Positions 41,295 through 52,171 of a stretch of DNA of 64,000 nucleotides are shown here, piece by piece. Under the pieces are notes generated by a model. That model was not told the origin of the DNA, did no database searches, and worked only from the letters and a program-made list of their open reading frames with translations. Positions within the stretch are counted from its first letter, which is position 1, and each line of letters opens with the position of its first letter. This DNA is from CAVOKN01 sp963696505 (GTDB taxonomy: Bacteria; Pseudomonadota; Gammaproteobacteria; Burkholderiales; Rhodocyclaceae), in NCBI GenBank assembly GCA_963696505.1, contig CAVOKN010000008.1, forward strand, positions 23,304-87,303, written 5' to 3'. A program made the translations under genes and the position numbers.

Positions 41295-42481
41295 GTCAGC
41301 CACGGCAGGGAAAGGAAGCCCTGGATGATGAGGGCATTGGCCAGGTCGATCAGGAAGGCGCCCATCACCGGAATCAGCAGGAAGGCGAGCTGGGAATGGC
41401 CGTGACGCTGGGCGATGGCCTGCACATTGACCATGGCGGTGGCGGTGGAGCCGAGGGCGAAGCCGAGGTGGCCGGTGGCGAGCAGCGCTGCGTCGTAATT
41501 GCGGCCCATGACACGGAAGGTGACCAAAGCGACGAAGGCCAGCATTGCCACGGTCTGGGTCAGCAGGATGGCGAGCATGGGGCCGGCGAGGTCCACCAGT
41601 TCCCACAATTTGAGCGTCATGATGATCATCGACAGGAACAGCGACAGCGCCAGGGCGCCGAGCAGGTCCAGCGCCCGGTCGTCCACCCGGTACAGGCCGC
41701 TGATCGAGAGCAGGTTGCGCAGCACCACCCCGGCCAGCAGCGCCCAGATGAACGAGGGCAGGGTCAGCGCGCCGCTCCCCAGCCAGCGGAACAGCGCGAA
41801 ACCCGCGCCCATCGAGGCGAACATCAGCAGCAGGGTCTCGATCAGCTTGCGCAGCGGCACCGCCTCGGCGGGCGCCTCGTCGCCCTGCGCGCCCTGCTCG
41901 GCGCTGCCCTTGAGGCCGTGGCGGCGGATCAGCCAGCCGGCGAAGGGACCGCCCAGCAGGCCGCCGGCCACCAGGCCGTAGGTCGCGCTTGCCACCGCCA
42001 GTTCCACCGCACCCTGGAGGTTGCGCTCCTCGACGAACTTGCCGGCCCAGGCGGCGCCGGTGCCGTGGCCGCCAGCAAGGGTGATGGATCCGGCGAGCAG
42101 GCCATTGACCGGGTGGATGTCGAAGCTCCTGGCAAGCACGACGCCGATCGTGTTCTGCATCGCCAGCGCGACGACGACGATGACGAAGAAGACCAGCAGC
42201 AGCCGGCCGCCCCGCATCAGCATGCGGGCGTCGGCGGCAAGCCCCACCGTGGTGAAGAACGCGACGTTGAGCGGAGTGAGCAGCGCCGCATCGAACTGCA
42301 TCTGGACACCCGCGCCGCCGCGCAGCCCGGTCAACACCACGGCGAACAGGATGCCGCCGACCACCGCGTCGGGAATGCTGTAGCGGGCAAGGAAGCCCAC
42401 CCGCTCGATGAGCAGCCGGCCGATCACCAGCGCCGCCGCCGCCAGCGCCAGGGTGAAGTAGATGTCGATGTGGAACGCCAT
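41288..42481 (-). CDS. gltS: sodium/glutamate symporter
   Basis: The 397-aa membrane protein belongs to the GltS (ESS) family. The two pseudo-symmetric halves each carry the glycine-rich re-entrant motif: AGSITLAGGHGTGAAW in the first and ATGHLGFALGSTATAM in the second. About ten helices are predicted, with a charged cytoplasmic loop near residue 200. It imports glutamate with Na+. The ATG at 42481 (MAFHIDIYFTLAL) fits the family better than the reading from 42505. It is followed directly by the TAXI receptor gene. Confidence 0.93.
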   Translation of the reverse strand: MAFHIDIYFTLALAAAALVIGRLLIERVGFLARYSIPDAVVGGILFAVVLTGLRGGAGVQMQFDAALLTPLNVAFFTTVGLAADARMLMRGGRLLLVFFVIVVVALAMQNTIGVVLARSFDIHPVNGLLAGSITLAGGHGTGAAWAGKFVEERNLQGAVELAVASATYGLVAGGLLGGPFAGWLIRRHGLKGSAEQGAQGDEAPAEAVPLRKLIETLLLMFASMGAGFALFRWLGSGALTLPSFIWALLAGVVLRNLLSISGLYRVDDRALDLLGALALSLFLSMIIMTLKLWELVDLAGPMLAILLTQTVAMLAFVALVTFRVMGRNYDAALLATGHLGFALGSTATAMVNVQAIAQRHGHSQLAFLLIPVMGAFLIDLANALIIQGFLSLPWLTW

Positions 42482-42683
42482 TGGACCTTGGGCGAATTGC
42501 GTCACGGCGCCGGAAGCGCGATTCTAGCCCGATCGTCGAACGAAACCTGCCTGCGCCCATGAATCGCCGACACTGCAACCCGGCCCGCAAGTTCGCTGGC
42601 AGCGGCGTGTATAGTTTGCGGCGCCGTTGCCCGGCCGTCGGGGACAGGCGCGTATTCCAATGTCAGCAGCAAAGGAGCTAGCC

Positions 42684-42965
42684 ATGAGCGACAAGTCGCA
42701 GGACGCAGGTGTGTTGTATGTACTGGTCGATCGTTTCAACACCCAGCGCCTGCCGCGGGCGCTGGACCTCAAGACCAGGATAGATGCGGGTGGAACCCTC
42801 ACCGACTTGGACATCCATTTCCTGGAGGATGTGTTCGCCGACGCCAAGGCGTTGCGGCCTCTGGTCGAAAAACACCCCGAGTACCAAGAACTGGCGGGCC
42901 GGGCGATGAGCCTTTACAAGGAAATCCTCGAAAAGGCAGCCGAGAACGAAGCCAAGGCCGGGTAG
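42684..42965 (+). CDS. small conserved hypothetical protein
   Basis: The 93-aa soluble protein begins at ATG 42684 after AAAGGAG (42671-42677). It is mostly alpha-helical (FNTQRLPRALDLKTRIDAGG, then helices rich in Glu/Lys/Ala). There is no signal peptide or recognised motif. It stands alone between gltS (divergent) and a lipoprotein gene. Confidence 0.65.
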   Translation: MSDKSQDAGVLYVLVDRFNTQRLPRALDLKTRIDAGGTLTDLDIHFLEDVFADAKALRPLVEKHPEYQELAGRAMSLYKEILEKAAENEAKAG

Positions 42966-43071
42966 GGCTGTTGCCCGGCAAGCCTGGAGGCGACACCAAC
43001 TCGCCGGAGCCGCTGCGCCCCGAGCCTGGCGTCCGGCATCCAGCCGATCAACAAGACGGGAGGAAATGCTG

Positions 43072-43416
43072 ATGAAGCTTCAACGTGCCCTGTTCGCCAT
43101 CCTGCTTGCCCTGCCGCTGGCGGCTTGCGTCGCCTACGCGCCGTACCCGGTGCAGTCGACGATGCCGGCCAGCGTCGACCGATCCTGGAACGCCGCCCTC
43201 GATGCCGCGCAGGACGTCGGAATTACCGTGTCCTCGGCGGACCGCAGCGCTGGCCGCATCTATGGCCGGCGCAGCGCGGCCGACGTGACGATTTCGGTCA
43301 CCCCGCAGGCCGACGGCAGCCTGCGCGTGCAATTCGACGCGCAAGGTCTGGCGCCGCAAGACCAGGGACTGGATGCCCGCTTCACCCAGGCCTACAACCG
43401 GCGCATGGGACGCTAG
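43072..43416 (+). CDS. small lipoprotein (DUF3568-like)
   Basis: The 114-aa exported protein has a lipobox, LPLAACVAYA (Cys at about 18), predicting membrane anchoring. The mature part (RSWNAALDAAQDVGITVSSA, then RIYGRRSAADVTISV) looks like a small alpha/beta domain seen in DUF3568-type lipoproteins; the match is by impression only. ATG at 43072 is favoured over 43066 because GGAGG lies only two bases before the latter. Confidence 0.65.
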   Translation: MKLQRALFAILLALPLAACVAYAPYPVQSTMPASVDRSWNAALDAAQDVGITVSSADRSAGRIYGRRSAADVTISVTPQADGSLRVQFDAQGLAPQDQGLDARFTQAYNRRMGR

Positions 43417-43639
43417 GACAGGCGTCTTCCAGCCCCTGACTTTCTCCCGCACCCGAGCCCACGGCCCTGATCCTGCTCGGGCCGGCGATCGAGGACAGCG
43501 CAAACGGCAAGGACGTTGTCGAAGCTACGCTGGTTCGCACCAGCCGGTTTGTCGGCGTCGCACTGTATGCCTGGGAATGGTGTGGACGTTCGGGCGTTTG
43601 CGTGGCCCGCGGTCGTGGTCACTGCCGATCCTGTAAGGC
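43417..43639. other. intergenic space between lipoprotein and response regulator
   Basis: These 220 bp separate convergent genes. No gene or clear terminator with a T-run was found. Confidence 0.4.
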
Positions 43640-44035
43640 TCAGGGTTTGCCCGAGCAGCGACCCGATCCCCCGTCGGTAACCCACTCGATGGTGTCGAGG
43701 AGTGCCTGGTCGTCCACGGGCTTTCTCAGGAAGAAGCTGGCGCCGAGTTCGCGCGCGCGGCGCCGCGTCTGCTCGTCGTCGCGGGCCGAGATGGCGATCA
43801 CCGGCATGTTGCCGCCTGCACGGCCGAGAACATCCAGGCCCGTGAGCCGAGGCATGGTGATGTCCAGCAGCACGCAGCAGGGGCGATCGGCCTGAAGGCC
43901 GGCGAGGAAGGCTTCGCCCGATGCAAACACCACAGGCCGAAGCCCGGCAGCGCGCATCAGTCGTTCGAGCCCCCTGCCGACCGAAGGGTCGTCGTCGACG
44001 ATGTACACGACGAGGTTGTCTACGACTGTCGTCAC
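43640..44035 (-). CDS. stand-alone response regulator receiver protein
   Basis: The 131-aa protein has only a REC domain. The acidic pocket is VDDDPS near residue 15, the phosphoacceptor is Asp58 in VLLDITMPRLTG, the switch Ser is in AISARDD and the conserved Lys is in FLRKPVDD. It resembles the receiver of FixJ/TmoT-type regulators but has no DNA-binding domain, so it may act by phosphorelay or protein binding. It is divergent from the kinase at 44152, with a shared 116-bp promoter region; they are likely partners. Confidence 0.88.
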   Translation of the reverse strand: MTTVVDNLVVYIVDDDPSVGRGLERLMRAAGLRPVVFASGEAFLAGLQADRPCCVLLDITMPRLTGLDVLGRAGGNMPVIAISARDDEQTRRRARELGASFFLRKPVDDQALLDTIEWVTDGGSGRCSGKP

Positions 44036-44151
44036 GTCAGGGAGACTCCGTTACAGTGCCTGCCAAAGGTAGCCTTTGGCGCCTGCGGAGGGAATTGGAC
44101 CTTGGTCCTAGCCGATTGCCGTGAAGTCCATACAGGCGGTAGCTTTCGCCC

Positions 44152-45949
44152 ATGAGTGCCGTCTTCGTTCCGGCGATTTACGCCGTGGCCGGGTATTGCG
44201 TTTACGCCGGCCTGAGCCATGGTCTGATTGCGCTGCGCCGGCCCGTTGAGCGAACGCACCTGCTGTTCTCCATCCTCTGCCTCGCGGTGACGCTGCACAT
44301 CGTCATGAAGGCCGGCGCCTACTGTGCGAGTTCCGCGGAAATCCTGGTTGCCGCACGCCGCTGGGATCTGAGCTTTGGCGCCCTGTTCTTCTTGGGGCTG
44401 CCGTGGTTCGCCTCACGCTACACGGGTATCCGGCCGCGGTGGCTGCTCGAAGCGGTCAGCGCATCGCTGGTCGTGACCATCGTGGCCAACCATTGGCTGA
44501 CCTACGGTGTTCTACTTCGTCGAACTCCCGAACCTCAATCACCTTGTACTTCCCTGGGGCGAGCGGATCGTCGATCTGGGCACGGGGCAACGCAGTCCGT
44601 GGTTCCTGCCGGGCGTTGCGGGAAGCATTGCCGCGCTGGCCTACGCGGCCTATGCCGCGGCCCGCCAGTACCGGAGCGGGGACCGCAGGCGCGCCACGAT
44701 GCTCGGCCTGGCCTTGCTGGTTTTCGTTCCGCTCCTCGTGGTGAATTTCCTCGTGAACTTCGGTTTGCTCACGTCCGTGCACACGGCCCAGTTCGGTTTC
44801 ATCGCCTTGGTGCTGGTGATGAACCAGGAACTCGGCCGCGAACGGCGGCAGCAGCGCCTGCGCAAGCAGGCGATCCTCGACAGCGTGCCGGCCATCGTCT
44901 ACATGAAGGACCTGGACGGCCGCTACATCCTGAGCAATCGCCGCTACGAGGAACTGCTGCATGCGCTTCCCGGCTCGATCGTCGGCAAGACGGACCACGA
45001 TCTTTTTCCGGCGCCGCGCGCCCAGGTTTTCCGCGCCAACGATCGCCTCGTCGTCGAGCGCCGCGAAGCACTGGCGTTTGAAGAAGTTACCGAGGTGGAC
45101 GGCGAGCCGCGCACTTATGTCTCGCACAAGTTCCCGCAGTTCGACAGTGCCGGTTGCGTCGACGCGGTCAGCGGCGTATCGCTCGACGTGACCGACTCCC
45201 GCAAGGCAGAGGTGGCGATGGATCTGTTGCGGCGGCAGGTATGGCATGCCGATCGCGTTGAGCGAATCGGAGCGCTCGCCGCCTCCCTCGCGCACGAGAT
45301 CTCCCAGCCCCTGACCGCCATTCTCGCCAACGCCCAGGCGGCGCTGCGCTTTCTCGATCGCGACGAAGCAGATCTCGGCGAAGTCCGCGAGTGCCTCCAG
45401 GAGATCGTCCGCGACGACAAGCGTGCCAGCGGGGTCATCAATGGGCTGCGTGCCATGCTGCGTCGCCAGGATGCGCCCCGGGAACCCGTGGATCTCGGCC
45501 AGTGCATCGGCGAGGTGCTCGACCTGATGCACGCCGAGTTCGAAGCACGCGGCATAGACGTCCGCCGTTCCGTGACCGATGGGCCCACGGTCGATGCCTA
45601 CAAGCCGCAGATCCAGCAGGTGCTGCTCAACCTGCTCCTGAACGCCTGCGAAGCCATGGCGGAGATCGCGCCGAACGAGCGCCTGCTCACCGTGTCGGTC
45701 ACGGCCGAAGCGGAGGGGCAGGTGCGGGTGTCGGTCGGGGATCGCGGCGCGGGCCTTGCCGACGATCAATTGGGTCAGGTATTCAACGGGTTCTACACGA
45801 CCAAGCCCCAGGGTCTCGGCATCGGCCTCGCGGTGTGCCGCTCGATCGTCGAGGCCCACGGCGGCACCATCGCAGTGGCGCGCAACGAAGAGCCGGGGGG
45901 CCACCTTCTCCTTCACGCTGCCTTGCGGCAGCCGCGTGCCGCGTCATGA
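44152..45949 (+). CDS. membrane histidine kinase with PAS domain, one frameshift
   Basis: The protein is about 600 aa once joined. The N-terminal 200 residues hold six or so membrane helices, and a PAS domain follows (VPAIVYMKDLDGRYILSNRR). HisKA carries SLAHEISQPLTAILANAQAA with the phospho-His, and HATPase_c has NLLLNACEAM and GLGIGLAVCRSIVEAHGG. One base appears to be missing near 44506 (TYG/VFYFVEL), splitting the gene into 44152-45081 and 44507-45949 readings. The kinase core alone is intact in the second frame. The partner is the receiver protein next door. The signal is unknown. Confidence 0.85.
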
Positions 45950-46113
45950 TCTCTGACTTTCCTGATGGCATTTGATCTCCCCGATGTGCGATCGCTGTCA
46001 GCAGCTTCCGCGGCTCGATGCGAGCGTGGCGGTTGCGGTACGGCAGCGGGGTTTCGGGGCAGGGGAACCCATGTGATGACTTTCCCGCTACGCTCCCCAC
46101 GATTCCGCCGCCC

Positions 46114-47904
46114 ATGAGCGACCCGACCCACTCAAGCTTGCCCCAGGAACCGGGCCGCATTCCGCGCTCGCAATGCGCCGCCGACCGCAGTGGATGGACG
46201 CGCTGGCTGCCGGGCGTGCGCATGCTGCGCGACTACCAGGCAGCCTGGCTGCGCCACGACATCGCGGCCGGACTGGTGCTGACCACGATGCTGGTGCCGG
46301 TTGGTATCGCCTATGCGGTGGCCTCCGGGGTGCCGGGCATCTACGGCCTGTACGCGACCATCGTCCCGCTGCTCGCCTATGCCCTTTTCGGGCCGAGCCG
46401 CATCCTTGTGCTCGGACCCGATTCGTCACTTGCGGCTGTCATCCTGGCGGTGGTGCTGCCGCTTTCCGGCGGCGATCCCCTGCGTGCGGTCGCCCTGGCC
46501 GGGATGATGGCGGTGGTGTCCGGAACGCTGTGCCTTCTGGCCGGTGTGGCGCGTCTGGGCTTCGTCACGGAATTGCTCTCCAAACCGATCCGCTACGGCT
46601 ACATGAACGGCATCGCGCTGACCGTGCTGGTGAGCCAGTTGCCGAAGCTGTTCGGCTTTTCCACCGGCGGCGACGGTCCGCTTACCAAGCTGTGGGCCTT
46701 CGCCGAAGCGGTGCTGGCCGGCAGGACGAACTGGGTCGCTCTGGCGGTCGGCGCCGGGACGCTGGCGGCGATCCTCCTGTTCAAGCGCAGTCCGCGGGTG
46801 CCGGGGATCCTGATCGCCGTGATCGGCGCGACCGTCATCGTCGGCGGGCTGGACCTGGCGACCACCGCCGGCGTATCCGTCCTCGGTCCCCTGCCTCAGG
46901 GTTTGCCGAGCTTCGACGTGCCCTGGATCGGCCATGACGACATCGTTCCGGTGCTCCTCGGCGGCTGTGCCGTAGCCTTGGTTTCCTTCGCCGATACCAG
47001 CGTGCTCTCGCGCAGCTATGCAGCGCGCTCGGGCAGCTACGTCGACCCCAATCAGGAGATGGTCGGGCTGGGTGCCGCCAATCTGGCGGCCGGTTTATTT
47101 CAGGGTTTCCCGATCAGCAGCAGCTCATCGCGCACGCCGGTGGCCGAGGCCGCGGGGGCGAAGACGCAGGTTTCCGGCGTCGTCGGTGCGCTGGCCGTCG
47201 CCCTGCTGCTGATGGTGGCGCCCGACCTGCTCAGCGAGCTGCCGAGCAGTGCGCTCGCGGCGGTGGTCATCGCTTCCGCGATCGGCCTGATCGAGATCTC
47301 CGACCTGCGCCGCATCTACCGCATCCAGCGCTGGGAGTTCTGGCTGTCAATCGTGTGCCTCGCCGGCGTGGCGGTGCTCGGCGCGATTCCGGGGATCGGT
47401 CTGGCGATCGTCATCGCTGTCATCGAATTTCTCTGGGACGGCTGGCGCCCGCATTCGGCGGTGCTTGGCCGCGCCGAAGGCGTCAAGGGCTACCACGACA
47501 TCACCCGCTATCCCGATGCCCGCCAGATCCCCGGTCTGGTGCTGTTCCGCTGGGATGCGCCGCTGTTCTTCGCCAACGCCGAATTGTTCCAGCAGCGGGT
47601 GCTGGACGCGGTGGCGAACGCGCCCACACCGGTGCGCTGGCTGGTCGTCGCCGCCGAGCCTGTCACCAGCGTGGACGTCACCGCCGCGGACATGCTCGCC
47701 GATCTGGACAAGACGCTGCGGGACGCCGGCATCGAGCTGTGCTTCGCCGAAATGAAGGATCCGGTGATGGACAAGCTCAAGCGTTTCGGCCTCTTCGACC
47801 ATCTCGGCGAAGAAACCTTCTTCCCGACCGTCGGCACCGCGGTCAGCCGCTATCTCAAGGCCTATCCGGTCGATTGGGTGGACTGGGAAGAGCGCAAGCC
47901 ATGA
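46114..47904 (+). CDS. SulP family anion permease with STAS domain
   Basis: The 596-aa protein has a SulP transport core of 10-14 helices (AAGLVLTTMLVPVGIAYAVA, then SSSSSRTPVAEAAGAKTQ) and a C-terminal STAS domain from about residue 460 (LVLFRWDAPLFFANAELFQQ). Members carry sulfate, bicarbonate or dicarboxylates; the substrate is not fixed by sequence alone. ATG at 46114 was chosen because it begins a normal cytoplasmic N-terminus; the longer reading from 46018 has no support. A hairpin shared with the convergent mltF gene follows. Confidence 0.9.
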   Translation: MSDPTHSSLPQEPGRIPRSQCAADRSGWTRWLPGVRMLRDYQAAWLRHDIAAGLVLTTMLVPVGIAYAVASGVPGIYGLYATIVPLLAYALFGPSRILVLGPDSSLAAVILAVVLPLSGGDPLRAVALAGMMAVVSGTLCLLAGVARLGFVTELLSKPIRYGYMNGIALTVLVSQLPKLFGFSTGGDGPLTKLWAFAEAVLAGRTNWVALAVGAGTLAAILLFKRSPRVPGILIAVIGATVIVGGLDLATTAGVSVLGPLPQGLPSFDVPWIGHDDIVPVLLGGCAVALVSFADTSVLSRSYAARSGSYVDPNQEMVGLGAANLAAGLFQGFPISSSSSRTPVAEAAGAKTQVSGVVGALAVALLLMVAPDLLSELPSSALAAVVIASAIGLIEISDLRRIYRIQRWEFWLSIVCLAGVAVLGAIPGIGLAIVIAVIEFLWDGWRPHSAVLGRAEGVKGYHDITRYPDARQIPGLVLFRWDAPLFFANAELFQQRVLDAVANAPTPVRWLVVAAEPVTSVDVTAADMLADLDKTLRDAGIELCFAEMKDPVMDKLKRFGLFDHLGEETFFPTVGTAVSRYLKAYPVDWVDWEERKP

Positions 47905-47932
47905 GACGGCGCGACGCGGCCCAAACGTGCAG

Positions 47933-47966
47933 GGTGGAATAGGCCCGTCAGGGGCCGTATTCCACC
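47933..47966. terminator. hairpin between convergent SulP and MltF genes
   Basis: GGTGGAATA (47933-47941) pairs with TATTCCACC (47958-47966), and inside it GGCCC pairs with GGGCC. There is no T-run on either strand. It probably works as a bidirectional transcription stop or mRNA end, and a second CGGTGG/CACC pair lies just after. Confidence 0.5.
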
Positions 47967-48016
47967 GTCCAAGGACGCACGGTGGATCACCCTACGTTCC
48001 AGGGAGTACGGCACGC

Positions 48017-49523
48017 TCACATTGCCTCGCGCGCCTTCTTCTGCGCTTCCTGAGCTTCGAGCATCAGCTTGTAGGCGACGTAGTACTTGTAGATGTTGCG
48101 CACGTAGGTGGTGGTCTCGATGCCGATCTTCTCGGCGGTGACCAGTTCCACGTTGTTGAACCACTTGTCTTGATCGAGGCCGCGCTTCTCGGCTTCCCTG
48201 CGCATGCGCGCGATGTTGCCGGGGCCGGCGTTGTAGCAGGCGAAGGCGAACAGCGTGCGGTTGGTTTCGTCGAAATCCGCATCGCCCAGGTATCTGGACA
48301 TCAACTGGTCCATGTACTTCGCGCCGCCATGGATGTTCGGCTCGGTGACCCTGATGTCGCCGACCTTCAGTTCCGCACCGGTGGCCGGCATGATCTGCAT
48401 GACCCCGATCGCGCCGACGTGGCTCTTCGCCTGCTGGTTGAGCCGCGATTCCTGATAGCCCTGCGCGGCAAGCATCAGCGGGTCGAAGCGATACTTCTCG
48501 CCATACTTCGTGAACAGTTCGAGTCGTGCTCTCGAAGCGCTCGACGTTCTCCCGGGCGGTCGCATTGCCAACCTGCTTGACGCGGCTGTGGTACTGCTTC
48601 AGGCGCACTGCCCACACGTTCTGCTTCTTAACGTAATTGACGTAATAGTCGTTCACAATTTCGCGCAGCTTCGGGCTGTCCTTGCGAATTGCCCAACCGA
48701 TCAGCCCGCCCGAGCGCACCGCCGCGCCCTCGTTGACCACCATCTTCGGCAGAACCTGCGCCCAGATGCGCGCCTTCCAGTCGTCCACCACGATCGCTTC
48801 GAGCAGACCGGCGTTGACCATCTCCATCATGTCCTCGTCCTCGAGGGCGTCGGGCACCAGCACCAGTTTGGCCGGCGGCTTGCCGGCTTTCTGCAGACGG
48901 CCGTTGAGCGCGACAAGGCTCTCGTGGTAGCTGGACGTCTTGCGCACATGGACGGTCTTGCCGGAGAGATCGTCCGCGGCGGCGACCGGCGGCGACTTGG
49001 GCCCGGTGATGACGAGTTCGGACACCGGCCTCTGGTCGGCCGGCGCGAAGAAGTCGACCAGCTTCCTGCGCTCGTCGGTGGCGGTGAGATTGCCGGCGGC
49101 GATGTCCCCCGTTCCGTCGGCGACGCCCGTCAGCAGCTTGTCGCGCGTGGTCGGCCGGATGACCACGGTTATCGGGCGCTTGGCGAGTTCCTTCCCGTAC
49201 TTCTGGTTGATGTAGCGCTCGAAGTCCCGCATCATGTCTGCGGTAATCCCGCGCTCCTGGCCCTTGTCGTTGAAATAGAGCGTGCGGCTGTAGGGGACGA
49301 GCACGCGGACGGCCCGCCGCTCGATCATGCCATCGAAGTCCCCTTTCCACGCGCCGGCCACCTGAGTGGGCAGCGCACGAGCATGGCCGGGGGGCTGCTG
49401 GGCGATCACCCCGCCGGCAGCGCAGAAGAGCAAGACGCCAGCCACGCACGCGTGATGGAGCCGCAGAGCGAAAAGCCCCGTGACCTTCTTTTCCGTCCGA
49501 TTGCAGAAGACCGTGTCGTTCAT
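48017..49523 (-). CDS. mltF: MltF-like lytic transglycosylase, one frameshift
   Basis: The protein is about 500 aa once joined. After a signal peptide (residues 1-42) comes a type 3 solute-binding-like domain (RRAVRVLVPYSRTLYFNDKG, then TATDERRKLVDFFAPAD) and then a C-terminal SLT domain with catalytic Glu in AAQGYQESRLNQQAKS and the GVMQIMPATG and CYNAGPG motifs. It cleaves murein glycan strands at the outer face of the cell. An extra base near 48525 (ERFEST/LELFTKYG) splits the reading. ATG at 49523 is best. It converges on SulP. Confidence 0.85.
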
Positions 49524-49954
49524 CGCGGCACCCCTTTCCGATGCTCGAATCACCGGCCCAAAATACGCCCGCTTACCGTGGAAGGAAATGATATTTGGCA
49601 CATCCCTTGCGCCATCCCGAGCCCACCCGTTGCGGCAATCAGATCGCCGCGACGGAGGTGCGAACGCATGGGATCTGCGCAGCGATCGCTTGCGCGCTCA
49701 GCGCGTCGATTCCCTGCATGCCCCGGGCGCGGTTCCCGTCCAGCCCGCAGGCAAAAACAGAGCATCCGGAGAAGCCAAGCCGGACGCCCCGTTTCTAAAC
49801 GATAATGGCAAACGTACAACCCGCGAGGTCGGCCCATGGATACCGACGCGCAGATCGTCCGGGTGACGCTGTCGATCGACCCGCCGCCCGGACCGATCCG
49901 GCGTGTCGCGTGATGCGCGACCTTGAAAGGCCAAATCCCTGAGGAGATTCACCG
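49524..49954. other. intergenic region between mltF and the DUF3141 gene
   Basis: These 430 bp hold divergent promoters. A 25-codon frame from ATG 49836 (MDTDAQIVRV...) has no support as a gene. GAGGAG at 49940-49945 is the ribosome-binding site of the next gene. Confidence 0.4.
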
Positions 49955-52155
49955 ATGAGCGACAAGTCCCAATCCCCCTTCACGCCGCCAAGCATGCCCG
50001 CACTCGCCCAGCAGACGCTGGACTATTGGGTCGATGGCTGGCAACGCACGATCCTGTTCTGGGACGTGCTGCGCCAGCGCAGCGAGCAGTACCACGAACA
50101 GCAAGCCAGGGCGGTGCCGCACGTGCTCAGCTTCGACACCGAACTGGTTCTCGACGGGCGTACTTTCGAGAAGCCGGTCAATTACCTCCTGGTCCGCATC
50201 AAGCCCCCGGCGGGCGTCAGGATCGACCCGAAGAAGCGCCCTTCGTGGTGGTCGACCCCCGCGCCGGCCACGGGCCGGGAATCGGCGGCTTCAAGGCCGA
50301 CAGCGAACTCGGCGTGGCCATGCGCGCCGGTCATCCCGCCTATTTCGTCGGCTTCACGCCCGACCCGATGCCGGGCCAGACGATCGAGGACATCATGCGG
50401 GCCGAGGCGGTGTTTCTGGAGAAGGTCATCGCCCTGCACCCGGATGCCGAGGGCAAGCCCTGCGTGATCGGCAACTGCCAGGCCGGCTGGGCGGTGATGC
50501 TGGTCGCCGCGACGCGGCCTGAACTGTTCGGCCCGCTCATCATCCCCGGCTCGCCGCTGTCCTACTGGGCCGGCGTGGAGGGGGAGAACCCGATGCGCTA
50601 CACCGGCGGACTGTACGGCGGCAGCTGGATGACCACGCTTACCGGCGACCTCGGCGCCGGCAAGTTCGACGGCGGCTACCTGGTCGATAACTTCGAAAAC
50701 CTCAATCCCGCGAATACCTACTGGGCAAAGAATTACGACCTCTGGTCGAAGGTTGACACCGAAGGGCCGCGCTTCCTGGAATTCGAGAAATGGTGGGGCG
50801 GCCACGTCAACCTCAACGCCGAGGAGATGCAGTGGATCGTCGATCAGCTTTTCGTCGGCAACCGGCTGGCCACCGCCGAGATCGCGACCAGCGACGGCGT
50901 GCGTGTCGACCTGCGCAACATCCGCTCGCCTATCCTCTGCTTCTGCTCCAAGGGCGACAACATCACCCCGCCGCAGCAGGCGCTGGGCTGGATCGTCGAT
51001 CTGTACCAGACCGACGACGACCTGCGCGCCTGCGGCCAGACCATCGTCTACGCCATCCACGAGACCATCGGCCATCTCGGCATCTTCGTCTCGGGCGGGG
51101 TGGCCAAGAAGGAGCATCAGGAATTCGCCTCCAACATCGACCTGATCGACGTCCTGCCGCCCGGCCTCTACGAAGCCGTCGATGACGCCCAAGACCGCGG
51201 AGGCCACCAATCCCGATCTGGCGAGCGGGGACTGGATCGTGCGCTTCGAACCGCGCACCCTGGACGATCTGCGGGCCATCGTCCAGCCTGATCCGGAGAA
51301 CGAGCGCCGCTTCGCCGCCGTGCGGCGCGTGTCGGAGATCAACCTCGGCCTCTACCGCTCGCTGTTCCAGCCCTTCGTCCAGGCGTTCGCCAGCGAGCAG
51401 GCCGCCGAGTGGATGCGGCAAGCTCAAGCCATCCGAGCTGACGCACCAACTGTTCTCCGATCGCAATCCGCTGATGCAGCAGATCGCCCAGCTCGCCGAG
51501 CAGGTGCGCGCCCAGCGCCGGCCGGTGGCACCCGACAGTCCCCTCGTCCAGATGCAGGCCGCGATGTCGGACGCGATCATCGCCGCGCTCGACGGCTATC
51601 GCGACCTGCGCGACCGCAGCATGGAGCAGATCTTCCTCGCGCTCTACGGCTCGCCACTGCTGCAGGCGCTCGTTGGCCTGCAGCGCATCGGACGAACCGC
51701 CGCGCCGGCACCCCGGCCTCGAACCGGAGCGCCTCGCCTTCATCCAGCAGCGCATCGCCGAACTCAAGGCGCGACTCGCCGAAGGCGGCTTGCGCGAGGC
51801 CGTGGTCCGCAGCCTGGTCTACATCGGCATGGCCGGACCGGGCGTGGACGAGCGCGCCTTCGAGGTGCTGCGGCGGATCCGCGCCGAGAACGAAGGCCTG
51901 ACCCTCGAGGAATTCAAGCGCCTGCTGCGCGAGCAGTTCTTCACGCTGCTGCTCGACCGGGAGGGCGCGCTGGCCGCGATTCCCGGAATGCTGCCCGCGG
52001 ATGCCAAGGCCCGGTCGAAGGCGCTGGCCGCGATCAAGCAGGTCGCATCGGCGGCCGGCGAGATCACCGGCGAGCGCGCCGAGCGGCTGGCGCAGATCGA
52101 GCGCTTGTTTCAGTCAGAGGAGACCGCAGCGTCACGTTCGGGCAAGGGCGGCTGA
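49955..52155 (+). CDS. DUF3141 PhaC-like alpha/beta hydrolase, four frameshifts
   Basis: The protein is about 730 aa once frames are joined. The N-terminus (LAQQTLDYWVDGWQRTILFW) and core match DUF3141, often labelled poly(3-hydroxyalkanoate) synthetase-like. A nucleophile elbow, GNCQAGW, with Cys in place of Ser (as in PhaC), a catalytic Asp in CSKGDNITPP and a His in ETIGHLGIF form a plausible Cys-Asp-His triad. Single-base indels lie near 50240, 51180, 51420 and 51685. The C-terminal 200 residues are helical. It is thought to act on CoA thioesters or polyhydroxyalkanoate; true polymerase activity is unproven. ATG 49955 follows GAGGAG. Confidence 0.82.
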
Positions 52156-52171
52156 CCGGCATCGGCGGAAG

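Noticed and set aside
49836..49913. A 25-codon ORF upstream of the DUF3141 gene
   Set aside because: It has no ribosome-binding site or similarity and the length is expected by chance.
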